Source of the DNA: Algoriphagus sp. A40
GTDB taxonomy: Bacteria; Bacteroidota; Bacteroidia; Cytophagales; Cyclobacteriaceae
Reading direction: 5' to 3'
NCBI RefSeq assembly: GCF_002002735.1
Contig: NZ_MUNY01000052.1
Location: 94,577 to 158,576 of the forward strand
DNA length: 64,000 bases
Below are positions 33,531 through 43,636 of this stretch, one piece after another (position 1 is the first letter of the stretch; the number at the start of each line of letters is the position of its first letter). The notes beneath the pieces were generated by a model, which was not told the DNA's origin, searched no databases, and saw nothing but the letters and a program-made list of their open reading frames with translations. The position numbers and the translations under genes were made by a program.

Positions 33531-35930
33531 ATGAAAAAAATTCTACTCCTTTTTATCTTTTTGTTAGGACATGGAGCCTGGGCTCAAACCACCACTCCCT
33601 CTAAAAGGGAAGTGATTGGCAGAGACATCGGTCAGCTCAAAGGGATAAAAATCTCCGGACGGATCATTGACGAAATTACCGGAGAAGCACTTGTGGGGGC
33701 CACAGTAAGTGTACCGGAACTGGATCTCACCAGAATCACTGATAACAACGGGGCCTTTGAACTATCCCTTGACCGGTCAGAATACAACCTTCAATTTCGG
33801 TATGTGGGTTATGAAACAATCGACTATCCCATCACTGCAGTAGGTGACGGAAGAATGTCCATCCGGATGATTCAGGAAGATTTCCAGTTGGACGATGTGG
33901 TGATTTTTGGCAGGGATCCGGAAAAAAATATCCGATCCACCGACATGGGTGCCATCACACTCAGCATGAATACCATGCGGGAATTGCCTCCCTTTATGGG
34001 CGAAATCGACATTGTGAGATCTCTGGCAACCTTGCCAGGAGTGAGCCAAGTCGGCGAAGCATCCTCAGGACTAAACGTCCGTGGTGGTGGAGTAGACCAA
34101 AACCTGATCCAGTTTGGCGGAGCTCCGATCTATAACCCTTCGCATATGTTTGGCTTGTTCACGGCTTTCAATGCCGATGTGGTCAATGATGTGACACTTT
34201 ACAAAGCGGTCGTTCCTGCCAAATATGGAGGAAGGAGCTCAGCAATCCTCGACATTTTACCCAAAACCGGAGGCGTAAGCAAATGGGGAGGCGACCTGAT
34301 GGTCAGTAACTATTCTGGAAAACTTTCCCTGAACGGACCACTCATCAAGGACAAAGTTTCGATTTTGGGAGGATTCAGGATTTCCTATATCAATTGGTTC
34401 CTCCAGACACTCAGCAATCCAACTGTCAAAAATTCCAATGCCAATTTTTACGACGGAAATCTGATCATCAGTGCACCGCTCTCTGATAAAAACGAGTTTA
34501 CCTACAGCTACTATACCAGCTACGATGATTTTGCTTTTGCATCTGATACCACTATTTCATGGAAAAATACCGCCCATTCGCTTCAATGGAAAAGTAAGCT
34601 CAGTTCCAAACTGAGTCTTGAAGCTTTGGGATACTATTCACTCTATGATTATGGCATTTTCAACCTAAGCGGAATCAATGACTTTGAAATCAAATCTGAT
34701 ATTGCGGATTTGGGAGGGAAAGTATTCCTGGGCTACCAGTTGAGCAGCACAGGTAAAGTTGTTTTTGGAGGAGAATTTAAGCAGGTAAATATCCAACCGG
34801 GGGAGCTCATTCCCTCGGGGACAGAGGATATTTTACCCAAAAAAGTCCAGGATGAAGCCGGAAGAGAAGCTGCCGTTCACTTTCAGCATGAGTTTGAAGT
34901 TGGAGAAAAATTCGGCTTTTCTTATGGTTTGAGGTATGACACCTACCAATACCTGGGCCCTAGGGTGGTTAGGCAATACGAAGAAAACGAACCGGTCTCT
35001 GACGGAAGTGCAATCGGCGAAACCAACTATGAAGACGGTGAGGTAATCCAGACCTACGGCGGACTCGGGCCGAGAGCTTCGATTCGTTATTCCCTGAGCA
35101 AAGCAAGCTCCATCAAACTTGGGTACAACAAAATGTACCAGTTTATCCACCTGATATCCAACACCGCTACCATCGCTCCCTCTGATGTATGGAAGCTGAG
35201 CGATACCTTTATCGAACCTCAAATCGCGGATCAATATTCCCTGGGTTTTTACAACAACTTCAAAGGCAACATCTTCGAGACCTCTATCGAGGTGTATTAC
35301 AAAGACCTCCAAAATGTAGTGGAATACAAGGACGGCGCAACTTTGATCATGCAAAACCACATCGAGACAGAGCTGATACCAGCTGAAGGACAAGCTTATG
35401 GTGTGGAACTGTATGTCAAAAAGAATTTGGGAAGACTAACGGGATGGGTTTCTTATACCTACTCCAGGTCGCTCCGAAGAGTGATCACTGCCTATGAGGA
35501 AGAAAACATCAACGACGGAGAGTGGTATGCGTCCAACTTTGACAAGCCTCATGACCTGACCTTGATTGGAAATTACAAAGTGAGCACCAACACCTCTATT
35601 TCGGCCACTTTCGCTTACAGCACCGGACGACCAGTAACTTTCCCGGAAGCCAAATTCGAATACTCAGGAAATAATCTCGCCTACTTTGACTCCAGAAATC
35701 AACAAAGATTACCTGATTTCCACCGATTGGACTTTGCCGTTAATTTCAAATTCAAGGGTGAGGGAAGGTTTTTTGACGGCAACTGGACCTTTTCACTGCT
35801 GAATGTGTACGGCCGAAAAAATCCTTTCTCCATTTATTTTGACGATGCAGCAGGAGCCCCGCCACAGGCATTGCGATTGGCAATTTTAGGAGTGCCACTT
35901 CCAAGTTTGAGCTATGCCATTAAATTTTAA
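33531..35930 (+). CDS. TonB-dependent receptor with carboxypeptidase-regulatory N-domain
   Basis: 799 residues. Signal peptide MKKILLLFIFLLGHGAWAQ, then a CarboxypepD_reg-like domain (about 38-125: ISGRIIDEITGEALVGATVSV), a plug domain (about 140-250: LATLPGVSQVGEASSGLNVRGGGVDQNL) and a 22-strand-type barrel to the C-terminus, which ends in an aromatic-poor strand SYAIKF. It is shorter than SusC (about 1000). Paired with a DUF4249 lipoprotein, it forms the FecA-like/DUF4249 class rather than SusCD. Substrate not evident. Confidence 0.92.
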   Translation: MKKILLLFIFLLGHGAWAQTTTPSKREVIGRDIGQLKGIKISGRIIDEITGEALVGATVSVPELDLTRITDNNGAFELSLDRSEYNLQFRYVGYETIDYPITAVGDGRMSIRMIQEDFQLDDVVIFGRDPEKNIRSTDMGAITLSMNTMRELPPFMGEIDIVRSLATLPGVSQVGEASSGLNVRGGGVDQNLIQFGGAPIYNPSHMFGLFTAFNADVVNDVTLYKAVVPAKYGGRSSAILDILPKTGGVSKWGGDLMVSNYSGKLSLNGPLIKDKVSILGGFRISYINWFLQTLSNPTVKNSNANFYDGNLIISAPLSDKNEFTYSYYTSYDDFAFASDTTISWKNTAHSLQWKSKLSSKLSLEALGYYSLYDYGIFNLSGINDFEIKSDIADLGGKVFLGYQLSSTGKVVFGGEFKQVNIQPGELIPSGTEDILPKKVQDEAGREAAVHFQHEFEVGEKFGFSYGLRYDTYQYLGPRVVRQYEENEPVSDGSAIGETNYEDGEVIQTYGGLGPRASIRYSLSKASSIKLGYNKMYQFIHLISNTATIAPSDVWKLSDTFIEPQIADQYSLGFYNNFKGNIFETSIEVYYKDLQNVVEYKDGATLIMQNHIETELIPAEGQAYGVELYVKKNLGRLTGWVSYTYSRSLRRVITAYEEENINDGEWYASNFDKPHDLTLIGNYKVSTNTSISATFAYSTGRPVTFPEAKFEYSGNNLAYFDSRNQQRLPDFHRLDFAVNFKFKGEGRFFDGNWTFSLLNVYGRKNPFSIYFDDAAGAPPQALRLAILGVPLPSLSYAIKF

Positions 35931-35934
35931 ACCG

Positions 35935-36981
35935 ATGCTGAGACGACTGATCCATATTCTGCTTCTGATCCCTATCGCCTGCATCGATCCTTATGAAGTC
36001 GAAGTGCCGGAAGGGAAAGAGCTGCTCTCGGTGGATGGCCTTATCCACACAGGACAGGGGCCTCATGCGATTACCATCTCACGTAGCACCACCTATGGAA
36101 GTCAATTTGAAGGATTGATCCGACCCGTCTCAGGAGCAACAGTGGTCGTGAGGGACAATGAAGGCATGGTGACTTTTTTGGAAGAGGGCCAGGAGGCTAG
36201 AGGAAGCTACTTTACTCCGACTGGCTTCAGGGCACAAGTTGGCAAATCTTATACGCTGCAGATCCAAACAACAGAAGGGAGGGTTTACACTTCGCTGCCA
36301 GAGAGAGTAAATGCCGTTCCTGAAATCGAGGCAATTACCATGAAAACAGTCACTGTCCCTGTCGAAGGTGAGACCAACCCACGGTCAGGTATCCAATTAA
36401 TCAGTGAAATCAATGATCCCGCAGATCAAAACAACTTCTACTTTTGGAGAAGTGGTCGGGCAACCTATTTGCAGGAAACCTACCCTGAATTATATATCAT
36501 CCGCCCCGCAAAAATCCCGGCTCCAAAGGCATGCTGTAACTTTTGCTATATCACCGAACCCGGATCGAACCAGAGTTTATTTATCGCCCAGGATGACAGT
36601 TTCAACGGCTTGAGTACCCGAATTCCCGCAGCATTTATAAAGGATGATGGCAGACGATTTATCTTTAAATATCGGATGGAACTCAGGCAATATTCAATTT
36701 CCCAAGAGGCCTATCGATTCCTAAGATTGATCAAACAGCAGGCAGAGATTAGCGGTTCGATCTTTGACCCTCCTCCCGCCACTATCCGAGGCAATATAAT
36801 CAGCCTTGACAATCCCGACGAGGAGGTTCTGGGCTATTTTATAGCCGCCGGGGAGACCACCAAGGAGATATACATTGACAGAGCCGAGCTTTCCTTTCGG
36901 CAAAACAAAGTGACCATTCCAGATGATTGCCTGACCTTACCAGGGGCTAGTCTGATTCCTCCTGTAGATTGGAAACCTTGA
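35935..36981 (+). CDS. DUF4249 lipoprotein
   Basis: 348 residues from the ATG at 35935, 4 nt after the receptor stop; an ATG at 35914 is possible but overlaps the receptor, and the later start gives a better lipoprotein signal (LLLIPIAC, Cys16). The mature sequence CIDPYEVEVPEGKELLSVDGLI is the standard DUF4249 opening. A cysteine pair and CNFC lie in the middle (APKACCNFCYI). DUF4249 proteins are encoded next to TonB receptors in Bacteroidota and probably act as surface ligand-binding lids; this is inference from context. Confidence 0.9.
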   Translation: MLRRLIHILLLIPIACIDPYEVEVPEGKELLSVDGLIHTGQGPHAITISRSTTYGSQFEGLIRPVSGATVVVRDNEGMVTFLEEGQEARGSYFTPTGFRAQVGKSYTLQIQTTEGRVYTSLPERVNAVPEIEAITMKTVTVPVEGETNPRSGIQLISEINDPADQNNFYFWRSGRATYLQETYPELYIIRPAKIPAPKACCNFCYITEPGSNQSLFIAQDDSFNGLSTRIPAAFIKDDGRRFIFKYRMELRQYSISQEAYRFLRLIKQQAEISGSIFDPPPATIRGNIISLDNPDEEVLGYFIAAGETTKEIYIDRAELSFRQNKVTIPDDCLTLPGASLIPPVDWKP

Positions 36982-36990
36982 TCTGGCCGA

Positions 36991-37013
36991 TCGCCCTTCG
37001 GGCGAAGTCTTTC
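36991..37013. terminator. short hairpin between convergent genes
   Basis: TCGCCC and GGGCGA form a 6-bp stem with a TTC loop (36991-37005), followed by AGTCTTTC. It lies between the DUF4249 gene and the saccharopine dehydrogenase-like gene. Confidence 0.45.
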
Positions 37014-37015
37014 AG

Positions 37016-38350
37016 TTACTCTGCATTGAAAGTCTCCTCAAACCGAATCCCGAACTTTTCGAGCTCCTCCAAAATCGGTTCGTAAATCTCCGGCAAAACC
37101 GGAAGGTGAAGTCCTCTCATTTGGATTTTCGCATCCAAAAACAGATCTACCGCAATCGCCAAAGGAAGACCGACGGTTTTGGCCATAGCTGTATACACCG
37201 AATCTTCACCAAAGCTGACCAAACTTGAGCTTACATTCTTTACACCATCTTTGGTTTTGATTTCAAAAAGATGCTTCATCACGATCATGTCCCTATCCTC
37301 AGGCTGGAGCTCCCAGTCAATTTCCAGGATAGATTGAAGAATCTGGGCAGGCGTTCCTTTGGTTTTTGGCAAAAGCCGTTTTTCAAAAAATCCCAGCCAT
37401 TGGAGCTTTTCGAAGGTTGGAAAATCCAGATCTGGGATGGCCTCTGCCAGCTTTTCCTCCACAGTCAAAAGCTCTTGGGATGGGAGAAAAGCATTCAAAA
37501 ACTGCTTCAGGGTAGTTTCTTGTGGCAATTCCATCTGAAAAGAATCATCAGTCATTCCCAATTGCACAAAAACATCCCAGGCTTTGCAAAATCCTGCCCG
37601 ACGTAAAGTACCTCTGAGCATCGTTGGGATATTCTCCAATCCATAAACCTGACGATAGCTCAATGAATCCCGGTTGGGATATCCGTCAAAATCACCCAAT
37701 CCTTGAAAACTGATCCTCTCCAGTCGCTTGAAAAGCTGGTGGTAAGGCACATATTTCAAATCACCTTTTTCGATGTAGCGGGAAGTCCCCTGCCCGGCCA
37801 AAATCACATTTCGGGGATTCCAGGTGAATTTGTATGCCCAGGGATTATCTTCGCTCTCCGGAGCTAAAAGCCCTCCACAATACGATTTGAATGATAGAAT
37901 CTCCTCCCCTTTGGCTTTTGCTTCATGGATTATTTTCATGGCCGACATGTGGTCAATTCCCGGATCCAAACCGCATTCATTGAGGAAAAAAAGGCCTTTT
38001 TCTTCAATTTCAGGCTTCATTTCCCGAAATGTATCTGATTCATAAGATGCGGAAAAGAAGTGTTTGCACAGCTCCAGACAATCGGCAGCGATCACAGGAT
38101 GCATCGATGCCGGAAGTATGGAAATGACCACATCTGCACTTTTTATTAGATTTCTTCTTTTGATTCCATCCTCCGAATCCAGCTGTTCAGCCTTTGTTCC
38201 CGGTCGGTTTTTGAGTTTGGCTTTGGCTCCATTTAAGTCAAGGTCTGCAAGGATCAAGGTCCTGCCTTTCTTTTCACAATTTTCCGCCAAATAATCAATC
38301 AAAAAAGCAGAAGATTTGCCCGCACCAAGGATCAAAATTGTATTCATCAT
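37016..38350 (-). CDS. saccharopine dehydrogenase-like NAD(P)-binding protein
   Basis: 444 residues. Rossmann motif ILILGAGKSSAFLIDYL at the N-terminus, ADVVISILPASMHPVIA, and NECGLDPGIDHM, which is characteristic of saccharopine dehydrogenase (LYS9-type). SYCGGLLAPESEDNPWAYKFTWNPRNVILAG is the C-terminal domain signature. Full length for the family. It may act in lysine degradation or a related amino-acid dehydrogenase reaction. Monocistronic and convergent with the DUF4249 gene. Confidence 0.9.
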   Translation of the reverse strand: MMNTILILGAGKSSAFLIDYLAENCEKKGRTLILADLDLNGAKAKLKNRPGTKAEQLDSEDGIKRRNLIKSADVVISILPASMHPVIAADCLELCKHFFSASYESDTFREMKPEIEEKGLFFLNECGLDPGIDHMSAMKIIHEAKAKGEEILSFKSYCGGLLAPESEDNPWAYKFTWNPRNVILAGQGTSRYIEKGDLKYVPYHQLFKRLERISFQGLGDFDGYPNRDSLSYRQVYGLENIPTMLRGTLRRAGFCKAWDVFVQLGMTDDSFQMELPQETTLKQFLNAFLPSQELLTVEEKLAEAIPDLDFPTFEKLQWLGFFEKRLLPKTKGTPAQILQSILEIDWELQPEDRDMIVMKHLFEIKTKDGVKNVSSSLVSFGEDSVYTAMAKTVGLPLAIAVDLFLDAKIQMRGLHLPVLPEIYEPILEELEKFGIRFEETFNAE

Positions 38351-38465
38351 TCAGGATTTACCCGACTAAATTGGGAATAATTTTGGCTGAAAAAGCCAGT
38401 CTGGCAGTATTTAAAGAACAATTCATTACTTTGATCGTTAGGTTTTGCCCAAACCGATTTTAAAC

Positions 38466-38945
38466 GTGAAAAAAATAAATCTGAATTCAGAACTAGAGGA
38501 ATTAAGTCCTGAGGAATTGGACTACATCGAGCAGGCGCTACTTTCCAGAGCACAGACGATCGCAAAAATCGCCTATGCTCCCTATTCAGGTTTCCTGGTC
38601 GGGGCGGCAGTTTTGTTGGAAAACGGTGAAGTCCTCCAATCCTCCAATCAGGAAAATGTCAGCTACCCAGTTGGTACCTGCGCAGAAAGACTTGTCTTGG
38701 GCTATGCCGGAGCCAATTATCCAACTTCAGCCCCGGTGATGATGGCCATCGTAGCACAGCGGGCTGGTGAAGAAGGCTGGGCTGAAGTCTCGCCCTGCGG
38801 CATGTGCCGGCAAGCAATCAACGAATCCGAAAACAGATTTGGAAAACCTATTACGCTGCTCATCCTCCGAGCCAATGGAAATGTCCTTCGAATCAAAGGA
38901 ATTTCGGAACTTTTGCCGTTGAAGTTTGACAAGTTGACCAACTAA
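38466..38945 (+). CDS. cdd: cytidine deaminase
   Basis: 159 residues from the GTG at 38466 (VKKINLNSELEELSPEE); a TTG seven codons earlier is also in frame. Motifs: YAPYSGFLVGAAVL, NVSYPVGTCAERL (zinc Cys with catalytic Glu) and SPCGMCRQAI (the two other zinc cysteines). Deaminates cytidine and deoxycytidine in pyrimidine salvage. It is followed after 3 nt by the esterase gene. Confidence 0.93.
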   Translation: MKKINLNSELEELSPEELDYIEQALLSRAQTIAKIAYAPYSGFLVGAAVLLENGEVLQSSNQENVSYPVGTCAERLVLGYAGANYPTSAPVMMAIVAQRAGEEGWAEVSPCGMCRQAINESENRFGKPITLLILRANGNVLRIKGISELLPLKFDKLTN

Positions 38946-38948
38946 GCA

Positions 38949-39596
38949 GTGAAGCATTCCATCCGGTTTGAGTACGAATCCCATTATTTCCTATCCCATG
39001 AAGCCACTTTCGAGGAAAAGGAAATCTGGCTGGTCATGCACGGATACGGGCAACTGGCGGAGTTTTTTGTCCGAAAATTCAAGTCTTTTTTCTCCCCGGA
39101 GGTACTCTTTATCGCTCCTGAAGGCACTAATTACAATTACCTTGAGGGATTTCAGGGTAGAGTCGGGGCCAATTGGATGACCAAACACGAGAGGGAAACG
39201 GCCATTGCCAACAATCACAGACTTTTGGACAAACTGGTCGGGACCTATCTGGAAAAATACCCTGTAAAACCAAAAATCCATGTTTTGGGATTTTCTCAAG
39301 GAGCGGCAACTGCCACACGCTGGGCCAGCCAATGGGACAGGAAAATAGACAGTTTGGTCCTTTGGGCTGGTGGATTTGCTTTAGACCTGGATTTGGAGCA
39401 AGCAAGGGGTAAATTCGCTGACACTGAGCTGATTTTAGCATTGGGAGATCGGGATGAAATGATCACTTCGGAACACATCCAAAAGCAAGAAGAGTTGATT
39501 TCCTGCCTTCGAAAGGATGTGCTGCGGTACACTTATCCCGGTGGACATGATTTGGATCCCGAACTTTTGGAAAAAATCATAAATCAGAACTATTGA
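38949..39596 (+). CDS. alpha/beta hydrolase, phospholipase/carboxylesterase type
   Basis: 215 residues starting from a GTG at 38949, 3 nt after the cytidine deaminase stop. Motifs: WLVMHGYGQLAEFF (oxyanion region), LGFSQGAAT (nucleophile elbow GxSxG), LILALGDRDEMI (Asp) and YPGGHDLDPE (His), so the triad is complete. Size and motif spacing match the carboxylesterase/phospholipase YpfH group. No signal peptide; cytoplasmic. Confidence 0.88.
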   Translation: MKHSIRFEYESHYFLSHEATFEEKEIWLVMHGYGQLAEFFVRKFKSFFSPEVLFIAPEGTNYNYLEGFQGRVGANWMTKHERETAIANNHRLLDKLVGTYLEKYPVKPKIHVLGFSQGAATATRWASQWDRKIDSLVLWAGGFALDLDLEQARGKFADTELILALGDRDEMITSEHIQKQEELISCLRKDVLRYTYPGGHDLDPELLEKIINQNY

Positions 39597-39686
39597 GGCT
39601 ATTTTTTGGCCTTGAGATTGCTAACATTCAAACAAATTGTTGAAATTTCAACTCTCATAATTTTTGAAAATTCTTGAACACCATCC

Positions 39687-40124
39687 ATGCTTTCGCTTAC
39701 TGAAAAAGAGGTAGACCATATTGCTACCCAGTTACTTAAAGGAATGATCTGCTTCTACCGAATCGACAAGAAGAAGATCCACCAAATGCCAGATGATGAG
39801 GACTACTTCAACTACGACCTAACTCAGGAAGAAGAGGACATTCTGGACGAAATCGATGAAGATCCGGACAATTTTGCCGAGTTCACCAAAATGGAAGCAC
39901 CTCAGGAGCATCAGATGATGCAGGACTTCATCGATCGACATGTAAAAGAAAAAAATCTAGCCGAGGATCTGGTCAACGCGCTGAGCAAACCAAAGGCTGC
40001 TACCGGTTTTAAGTTTCTGATCGATGGCTCAAAGTATAAAAACGACTGGGTCGAATATCGCAAAGGAAAATACATGGATTGGGTGAAGGAGCAGGTTGAC
40101 TCTTTCAACTACGCCGAAGATTAA
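39687..40124 (+). CDS. UPF0158 family protein
   Basis: 145 residues. It begins LTEKEVDHIATQLLKGMICFYRI and includes ...DPDNFAEFTKMEAPQEHQMMQDFI and a C-terminal YKNDWVEYRKGKYMDWVKE, a pattern typical of UPF0158. Acidic stretches lie at residues 32-60. Function unknown. It lies 65 nt upstream of the GNAT gene in the same orientation. Confidence 0.82.
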   Translation: MLSLTEKEVDHIATQLLKGMICFYRIDKKKIHQMPDDEDYFNYDLTQEEEDILDEIDEDPDNFAEFTKMEAPQEHQMMQDFIDRHVKEKNLAEDLVNALSKPKAATGFKFLIDGSKYKNDWVEYRKGKYMDWVKEQVDSFNYAED

Positions 40125-40188
40125 TCACTGGCCGCTTGGGACATACTCAGGCGGCTTTTCCTTTCCTACCTTTTGCCTAGTTTTCAAT

Positions 40189-40671
40189 ATGGCAACTTTT
40201 TCCATCAGAAACTCACTGCTTCCCGGTGACCTTGGCCAAGTGGCATCCCTTCACGGGAAAATCTACTTTGAGGAACATGGGTTTGGTCTCGGCTTCGAAA
40301 CCTATGTCATGGAAAGCCTACTGGAATTTTACAGGCAATATGATCTTGAACTGGACAAAGTCTGGGTGATAGAAGCCCAGGGGAAAATGGTGGGCTTTCT
40401 ACTCCTGATGCACCGACCCGATAATCAGGCGCTATTGAGGTATTTTATCCTGGAAAAGGAATTTCGCGGAAGCGGACTGGGAAGAATGTTGATGAAAGAG
40501 TGGATGGATTTTTACCGGGAAAAAGGGTATTCCGGCGCTTATCTTTATACCACCTCCCGCCTTGATCCTGCTGTCCATTTTTATGAAAGTTTTGGTTTTC
40601 GTAAAGTATCTGAAAAACACTCTGAAGAATTTGGTGTGCCGCTGAAAGAAATCCTGTTCCGCTTACCTTGA
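40189..40671 (+). CDS. GNAT-family N-acetyltransferase
   Basis: 160 residues from the ATG at 40189 (MATFSIRNSLLPGDLGQV); the frame opens earlier at 40096, but that part overlaps the UPF0158 gene. GNAT motif A is seen in YFILEKEFRGSGLGRMLMKEW (acetyl-CoA loop RGSGLG) and motif B in HFYESFGFRKVSE. The substrate is unknown. A short gap of 18 nt separates it from the M1 peptidase gene. Confidence 0.88.
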   Translation: MATFSIRNSLLPGDLGQVASLHGKIYFEEHGFGLGFETYVMESLLEFYRQYDLELDKVWVIEAQGKMVGFLLLMHRPDNQALLRYFILEKEFRGSGLGRMLMKEWMDFYREKGYSGAYLYTTSRLDPAVHFYESFGFRKVSEKHSEEFGVPLKEILFRLP

Positions 40672-40689
40672 TCTAAATTTCCATTTCCC

Positions 40690-42264
40690 ATGAAAAAATC
40701 GGCTCTGATTTTATTTTTTGCGCTTTGCTCCCATTTCACTTTTGGTCAAAACTGGGACTGGGGCGGGCCGGTCGATCCACTTCAGCGGAAATTCAAAGTC
40801 CGGCATTACAGGTTGGAATTGGAGCTTTTGCCCGAAAGTCAGTCCATTCAGGGATCAAATACGGTTACATTTTCAGCTGACGAAAAACTCGATACCCTTC
40901 GCCTCAATCTGATCGATGAATATCAGGTCGGGAAGGTTCTGATGGATGGAAAAGAAGTAAAATTCACCCACCAAAACGATATCCTGGACATTATTCCGAT
41001 CGATTGCACCTGTGATCAAGTGCAGGTGTTTTATGGAGGAAAAACCCCGATTGCCGAGAATCCCCCCTGGCAGGGAGGATTTACCTGGGAAAAAGATCAG
41101 CTAGGCAATCATTGGATGGGATTGTCCTCCCAGGGTGAAGGTTCACAGATTTTTATGCCGGCTTTGGATCATCCTTCCAGCGAACCCAGCGAAGGTACTG
41201 ATGTTATTATCACGGCTCCAAGTCCCTACTTTGTCGCTTCCAATGGAAGACTGATCGGGACTGAAGCAAAAGGAGACAAAATCACTTACCATTGGACCTC
41301 GACTTACCCAATCAATGTGTACAACATCAACTTTACGATGGGGATTTTTCAGGAAGAAAAGCTGGATTTCAAGTCTGTCTCCGGAAAAACCGTCCCAATG
41401 CATGTTTGGGTTTTGCAGGAAAACCGGGCAAAAGCCAAAGAGCTGCTGGATATCTTGAAAGAAAGCGCTGAAACCCAGGAAAAGTATTTTGGAGCATTTC
41501 CTTTCCCAGAAGATAAAATTGCCGTGGTGGAGACTCCCTATCTCGGCATGGAACATCAGACGATCAATGCCTATGGCAACAATTTCCAATTTGTCCCTAT
41601 GGGAAAAACTCAATACGACTGGCTGCTTCATCACGAACTGGGACATGAATGGTTCGGGAATAAGGTGTCAGTTGCCGACTTCGCGGACATGTGGATTCAC
41701 GAAGGATTGACGGCCTATGGAGATTGGTTGTTCTATTGGGAGCATGGAGGTCCGGATGCCTATTTTGCCAAGGCAAAAGCAGAAGCCAAAAATTTACCTC
41801 ATGCCCTGCCTGTGGTCAGTCCACCAAATTCGACGGAAGAAGAAGCCTATCATGGGGAAATTTATTCCAAAGGAGCGATGGTCATACATTCGCTTCGGGG
41901 AGTTTTGGGAGATGAAATCTTTTTTCCAATGATCAAAGCCTTCGCTTCGGATGAGCGATTCACTTACCAAAATCAGGTAAGTACCAAAGATTTCACGGAT
42001 TTTGTCCAAACCTATTCAGGAAAAGACCTTCAGGGTTTCTTTGATTTATACCTGTACACTACCGATTTGCCCGAATTAAAGGTTAGCAAAAAAGGAAAGT
42101 CGGGATATGCTATTTCTCTCCAAGGAATTGATTTTGAAATACCGGTTGAAGTGCAGACCTCAGAGGGGCTTAAGAAAATTATGCTAGGTGCTAAAGCAGT
42201 ATCGGTGCAAAGTTCCACTCTCCCTTTGGTGGATCCGAATGGGTGGTTGATGCTAGTAAGATGA
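40690..42264 (+). CDS. secreted M1-family metallopeptidase, short form
   Basis: 524 residues with signal peptide (MKKSALILFFALCSHFTFG). N-terminal beta domain about 30-220, catalytic domain about 220-480. Zinc motif HHELGHEW with the third ligand Glu in DMWIHEGLTAYGDW, 18 residues on. The exopeptidase motif GAMEN is replaced by LGMEHQT (GMEH). The ERAP1-type C-terminal helical domain is absent, so it is the short M1 form. Probably trims peptides in the periplasm or outside. Confidence 0.92.
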   Translation: MKKSALILFFALCSHFTFGQNWDWGGPVDPLQRKFKVRHYRLELELLPESQSIQGSNTVTFSADEKLDTLRLNLIDEYQVGKVLMDGKEVKFTHQNDILDIIPIDCTCDQVQVFYGGKTPIAENPPWQGGFTWEKDQLGNHWMGLSSQGEGSQIFMPALDHPSSEPSEGTDVIITAPSPYFVASNGRLIGTEAKGDKITYHWTSTYPINVYNINFTMGIFQEEKLDFKSVSGKTVPMHVWVLQENRAKAKELLDILKESAETQEKYFGAFPFPEDKIAVVETPYLGMEHQTINAYGNNFQFVPMGKTQYDWLLHHELGHEWFGNKVSVADFADMWIHEGLTAYGDWLFYWEHGGPDAYFAKAKAEAKNLPHALPVVSPPNSTEEEAYHGEIYSKGAMVIHSLRGVLGDEIFFPMIKAFASDERFTYQNQVSTKDFTDFVQTYSGKDLQGFFDLYLYTTDLPELKVSKKGKSGYAISLQGIDFEIPVEVQTSEGLKKIMLGAKAVSVQSSTLPLVDPNGWLMLVR

Positions 42265-42275
42265 ATGGAGAAAAA

Positions 42276-42306
42276 GACCTTCCAGGTTTCAAAAACCTGG
42301 AAGGTC
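42276..42306. repeat. GACCTTCCAGGTTT inverted repeat
   Basis: GACCTTCCAGGTTT (42276-42289) and AAACCTGGAAGGTC (42293-42306) are a perfect 14-bp inverted repeat around CAA. Related to the hairpins at 57902-57928 and 57943-57974. I recall close variants as a widespread Bacteroidota intergenic repeat. Confidence 0.7.
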
Positions 42307-42317
42307 TGGTCAAAAAA

Positions 42318-42341
42318 AAGCCCCGAATCACTTCGGGGCTT
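42318..42341. terminator. bidirectional terminator between M1 gene and metK
   Basis: AAGCCCCGAA and TTCGGGGCTT form a perfect 10-bp stem around TCAC, with an A8 run before and a T5 run after, 6 nt from the metK stop. Confidence 0.92.
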
Positions 42342-42347
42342 AAGTTT

Positions 42348-43601
42348 TTATAGTCCAAAGGCGGCTTTCACCTTGTCCACATAGTCCAGTTTTTCCCAGG
42401 TGAAAAGCTCAACTTCTTTCACGATAGCTTCGCGATAAGGAGAATAGAAGGTCTTTTTCACCAGTTCATTCTTTCTGCCCATGTGACCGTAAGCTGCAGT
42501 TTCCTCATAGATCGGGTTTCTCAGCTTCAGTCTTTGCTCGATGGCATAAGGGCGCATATCGAAGATGGCCTCCACTTTCTTCGCGATTTCTCCATCACTT
42601 AATCCAACTTTGGCGGTACCGTTGGTATTCACATAGATTCCCATTGGCTTGGCAACACCGATTGCATAGGATACCTGCACCAGGATTTCGTCAGCAACAC
42701 CTGCAGCCACCATGTTTTTGGCAATGTGACGGGTGGCATAAGCTGCCGAACGGTCTACTTTCGAAGGATCTTTACCTGAGAAAGCTCCTCCACCGTGTGC
42801 ACCTTTTCCACCGTAGGTATCTACGATGATTTTTCTTCCGGTCAATCCGGTATCTCCGTGAGGACCACCGATTACAAATTTGCCGGTTGGGTTGATGTGA
42901 TATACGATCTCATCAGTGAACAGCTTCTGAAGCTCTGGCTTCAACTGAGCTTTCACTCTTGGGATCAGGATAGAAATAATATCAGATTTGATTTTGGCCA
43001 GCATGGCCTCTTCTGCATCGAAGTCATCGTGCTGGGTAGAAACCACAATGGCATCGATCCGCTGAGGCACATTGTCGTCACTGTATTCGATGGTCACCTG
43101 AGACTTGGAATCCGGTCTGAGGTAAGTAATATCCTTATTTTCTCTGCGAAGAGCCGCAAGTTCCTTCAGGATCATGTGAGAAAGATCCAGCGCAAGCGGC
43201 ATGTAGTTTTCGGTTTCGTTGGTAGCATATCCGAACATCATGCCCTGATCACCGGCACCCTGCTCTTCGGGATTTTTGCGTTCCACACCCTGGTTGATGT
43301 CAGCAGATTGCTCGTGAATCGCAGAAAGTACCCCACAGGAATTGCCCTCAAACATGTACTCGCTCTTGGTATAACCAATGCGGTTGATCACGTCACGGGC
43401 AATTTTCTGGACATCCAGATAAATGTCGGACTTCACCTCACCTGCCAGAAAAACCTGTCCGGTGGTCACGAGGGTTTCACAAGCTACTTTGGATTTGGGA
43501 TCGAAGGCTAAAAAGTTATCTATCAGCGCGTCGGAGATTTGGTCAGCGATTTTGTCAGGATGACCCTCAGACACTGACTCTGAGGTAAATAAATATGCCA
43601 T
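42348..43601 (-). CDS. metK: S-adenosylmethionine synthetase
   Basis: 417 residues. Makes SAM from methionine and ATP. Family motifs: [23 protein letters not shown] at the N-terminus, [11 protein letters not shown], and [20 protein letters not shown]. Slightly longer than E. coli MetK (384), as is usual in Bacteroidota. A probable promoter lies at 43637-43667. No SAM riboswitch fold could be identified in the 134-nt leader region by eye. Confidence 0.97.
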   Translation of the reverse strand: MAYLFTSESVSEGHPDKIADQISDALIDNFLAFDPKSKVACETLVTTGQVFLAGEVKSDIYLDVQKIARDVINRIGYTKSEYMFEGNSCGVLSAIHEQSADINQGVERKNPEEQGAGDQGMMFGYATNETENYMPLALDLSHMILKELAALRRENKDITYLRPDSKSQVTIEYSDDNVPQRIDAIVVSTQHDDFDAEEAMLAKIKSDIISILIPRVKAQLKPELQKLFTDEIVYHINPTGKFVIGGPHGDTGLTGRKIIVDTYGGKGAHGGGAFSGKDPSKVDRSAAYATRHIAKNMVAAGVADEILVQVSYAIGVAKPMGIYVNTNGTAKVGLSDGEIAKKVEAIFDMRPYAIEQRLKLRNPIYEETAAYGHMGRKNELVKKTFYSPYREAIVKEVELFTWEKLDYVDKVKAAFGL

Positions 43602-43636
43602 AACTCTAGATAATTGATGCGTTTTTCAAGAAAGCC

